The notes under the pieces: generated by a model
What the model saw: only the letters and a program-made list of their open reading frames with translations
Told to the model about the DNA's origin: nothing
Database searches by the model: none
Position numbers and translations under genes: made by a program
NCBI GenBank assembly: GCA_003454065.1
Contig: DMKZ01000037.1
Location: 1 to 8,555, forward strand
Direction of reading: 5' to 3'
From: Spirochaetaceae bacterium
Lineage (GTDB): Bacteria > Spirochaetota > Spirochaetia > Sphaerochaetales > Sphaerochaetaceae
Length of the DNA: 8,555 nt
Shown here: positions 6,363-8,555 of the stretch, in pieces
Layout of the letters: each line of letters starts with the position of its first letter
Numbering within the stretch: position 1 is the first letter of the stretch

Positions 6363-8484
6363 CCAAATGCGAGCCGATGCTTTTATCGCCACGCCTTCAG
6401 GAAAACAGCGTTTGCAAAATGTCTTGATCTCTCCGAAGCGCATTCTCATTATCATATTGTCCGCGCTATCGATAGGCTGCGAATACGGCCTATTCAACAA
6501 ATATTATCCGAACCGATCGGAAATCATCGCTTATATCGATGGGGATATGGATTCTCTTCTTTCCAAATCGAAAATGCTCGCCTATTCGATAGAAGACGAC
6601 AAGATGAACGGCAAATTCATCAGGCTCGAAGCCATGCACCTGAGAGGCGATGAAAAAGTCAAAGGCGGATTCCTGTTCGAGAGCGACAGCGTAAGCTTCA
6701 CCGCATCGGACGACAGGACCATAACGATTCCTCTGGATAGAATAAGAACATTGGGCGTTCATGAAATCGAAATAACAAGCAAATTGGATAAGGCGTTCGA
6801 TCATAAATTCCTGATATGCGCCACGACGCCGATGAAGTCCTTTGAAGCGCAATATTCGATAAGCCAAGCATTCGATCTCATAGATTACGAAGGAAGCGAC
6901 AGCGGTTCGTTTCGCTCGAACGATTGCTTTTCGAAACCTATAAGATTGATATCGGCTTCAACCTACCTTTTCAGCCTGACAAGCGGTAGCGAATACAAGA
7001 TTCCGACAACCGATTTCCTATCGAAAAATCCGGAAATCATGCGTTTCGAAAAGGAGTCCGACACCCAAGCCCGCCTGATAATAGGCGATGATGCGGCAGG
7101 CAAAACGGGAGCATTAAGCATAAGCGTCAGAAACTCGGGAATCGAAGCGACTGTTCCCGTGCTGATAGACGATATCGCCAGCATATCGATACGAGAACGC
7201 GAACATAGCGACATCAAAACCGAGACCATATTCGTCAAAGACCCGAACGTCGTCAAGGAATACTCGATAGACCTGTCATCAGCGAGCAACCAAAGCCGAC
7301 GCTTCCAAGCGTATTTCACCAGGCAAAGCAACAGCGAAGACATATCGGAGGAAATATCAAGCGATATGCAAAAGGAGATTTTGGCCCAAAGCAACGAATA
7401 CTTCTCCATAAGCTTCGACGGAGCTTCCAGAAAAATCAGCGTCAATACGAAAAAGCAAACGGTCAAAGACGGCAGAAACCTTTATTTCTACATATACGTG
7501 TTCGATGATGCCGGAAAATATTTCGGACGCTGGAGGGTGCTTTGCGGAGGAGAAACCGAAAGCGTCGAGTTCGAGGAAAAGGAAGTCCGCACTAAAACGC
7601 AAACCTCCTCAAGCACATTGGCGAAGCTCGTTCCGGACGATGACAGCAAAACTCTGCTATGGTATTTGTCAAAGAGCAAAGGGGAGATCGGCAACCCGCC
7701 CATGCCTCTGGAAAAGGAGATTCAAGACAGCCTGATCTCGTTTATCGACAAATATCCGAGCGCAGGAACGATTCGACTTGGTGATACGTCATATAATGCG
7801 TCCGCCTATTCATTCGGAATGACACAAGGCCAAAGCCATGCGATTCATTGGACCACGGGCGGAGAAGCCGCATCGCTTTATCTGGTTGCGGCGAGTCTGG
7901 AAGGCGATGCGTTCTGCTCCATGCCTTTCCTGATCTCCGCCGATTCCGGAATAGTGTTGAAAAGCGCCGACCCGATATCGAATAAAAAGGCAAGCGAGCA
8001 AAACTACGAAGGCAATTGGAAGGAATTCGAGGACTCTTTGCATCCGATAGACTTCCCGAACGGTCAAAGCTATCCCGAAACCTACTTGAAAGGCGAATTC
8101 GGACAAAACACGAGAACGTTCTACCTCCCCCACAATAAGATAAGCCGCATTCGCATGGAAACCGTCGGAATACGATCGCTGACCGTATCCCCCACATCGC
8201 AAAGCAGCAAATTGCTGGCTTATGATTTGTTCGGATTGGAAGAATGCGAGGGCTATGCGCTTGAAATCACGCCGATATGGCTTGATCTCAACAACAAATT
8301 CAAAAACGGCCGCCCCGGAGCATTTGCGCCGGCGCAAAATCCCGATTCGGGACCAGACGCCTATGGCAAGGTATTCTACCAATACATAGGAAAATGCGCG
8401 CTGGAGCTGAAAGCCTTTGCAAATGCGGAAAGCGGAGGCGAAAGCAAGATCAAAATCAGGATAGTGCTTTTTGAAAACACCTGA
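6346..8484 (+). CDS. Second large secreted lipoprotein, likely diverged paralogue of its upstream neighbour
   Basis: From ATG 6346 the product is 712 aa. An n-region of about 32 residues precedes a hydrophobic stretch (ILIIILSAL) and a lipobox-like LSIGC with Cys45, indicating a lipoprotein; Ile at -2 is tolerated in the looser spirochaetal lipoboxes. The remainder is beta-rich with no membrane segment and no catalytic motif I recognise. Residues 114-141 align without gaps to 127-154 of the upstream protein. The motifs RLxxxSTY (200-207) and TGxLSIS (254-260) also recur there in the same order, at comparable distances from the lipid Cys. The C-terminal two thirds do not obviously align, and cysteines are few (six after Cys45). 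The gene overlaps its neighbour by 17 bp, so the two are almost certainly cotranscribed. No clear terminator follows within the 71 bases left. Function unknown; it may act together with the first lipoprotein. Confidence 0.83.
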   Translation: METPFNQMRADAFIATPSGKQRLQNVLISPKRILIIILSALSIGCEYGLFNKYYPNRSEIIAYIDGDMDSLLSKSKMLAYSIEDDKMNGKFIRLEAMHLRGDEKVKGGFLFESDSVSFTASDDRTITIPLDRIRTLGVHEIEITSKLDKAFDHKFLICATTPMKSFEAQYSISQAFDLIDYEGSDSGSFRSNDCFSKPIRLISASTYLFSLTSGSEYKIPTTDFLSKNPEIMRFEKESDTQARLIIGDDAAGKTGALSISVRNSGIEATVPVLIDDIASISIREREHSDIKTETIFVKDPNVVKEYSIDLSSASNQSRRFQAYFTRQSNSEDISEEISSDMQKEILAQSNEYFSISFDGASRKISVNTKKQTVKDGRNLYFYIYVFDDAGKYFGRWRVLCGGETESVEFEEKEVRTKTQTSSSTLAKLVPDDDSKTLLWYLSKSKGEIGNPPMPLEKEIQDSLISFIDKYPSAGTIRLGDTSYNASAYSFGMTQGQSHAIHWTTGGEAASLYLVAASLEGDAFCSMPFLISADSGIVLKSADPISNKKASEQNYEGNWKEFEDSLHPIDFPNGQSYPETYLKGEFGQNTRTFYLPHNKISRIRMETVGIRSLTVSPTSQSSKLLAYDLFGLEECEGYALEITPIWLDLNNKFKNGRPGAFAPAQNPDSGPDAYGKVFYQYIGKCALELKAFANAESGGESKIKIRIVLFENT

Positions 8485-8555
8485 CAGGCAATGCCCCTTC
8501 CGTGCGAAAATAGCGCGAAATGGCGGCGCTCCGGCAATAATTGGCGTCTTAAGGG

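Noticed and set aside
8512..8530. A hairpin AGCGC/GCGCT after the second lipoprotein gene as a terminator
   Set aside because: The stem is 5 bp and no T-run follows within the window.
7810..8555. A long minus-strand open frame across the end of the second lipoprotein gene and open to the window edge
   Set aside because: It is antisense to a lipoprotein gene with a clear signal and ribosome site, and its peptide shows no recognisable features.
8491..8555. A third downstream gene starting at ATG 8491 and open to the window end
   Set aside because: Only 21 codons are visible, the ribosome site is poor, and the peptide has neither a lipoprotein signal nor any recognisable motif.

Overview
The window looks like chromosomal DNA of a treponeme-like spirochaete. 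The best evidence is the minus-strand gene at 521-3370. It encodes a BamA/Omp85 outer-membrane assembly protein with five POTRA domains and a barrel whose motifs resemble, as I recall it, Treponema pallidum Tp92 (TP0326). Two very large lipoprotein genes on the plus strand fit the same assignment. The tRNA genes do not encode CCA.

Layout, left to right. Bases 1-118 may hold the 5' end of an unknown minus-strand gene that leaves the window. Bases 119-520 have no convincing gene: 121-345 is a GC-rich stretch (about 64% G+C over 121-340) full of short inverted repeats, and 400-472 is a long stem-loop in the bamA 3' flank. bamA fills 521-3370 (minus). Upstream of it on the same strand lie tRNA-Val(UAC) at 3408-3479, a UUCG-capped hairpin at 3501-3519, an intrinsic terminator at 3523-3553 and tRNA-Met(CAU) at 3564-3636, which has a plausible sigma-70-type promoter at 3682-3711. 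Transcription on the plus strand diverges from here. It covers two overlapping genes for exported lipoproteins, 857 aa (3789-6362) and 712 aa (6346-8484). The last 71 bases hold nothing I can call.

How the parts relate. tRNA-Met appears to be its own unit, closed by the terminator. tRNA-Val has no terminator behind it and sits 37 nt ahead of bamA, so bamA may be expressed from a tRNA-mRNA transcript. The two lipoprotein genes are translationally coupled (17-bp overlap, Shine-Dalgarno inside the first gene). Shared N-terminal motifs suggest they are diverged tandem paralogues built from immunoglobulin-like beta domains. I do not recognise their family. This pair, with the cysteine-rich tail of the first protein, is the best candidate in the window for something undescribed, but no function can be read from it. 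All family statements come from reading motifs; no database search was possible.
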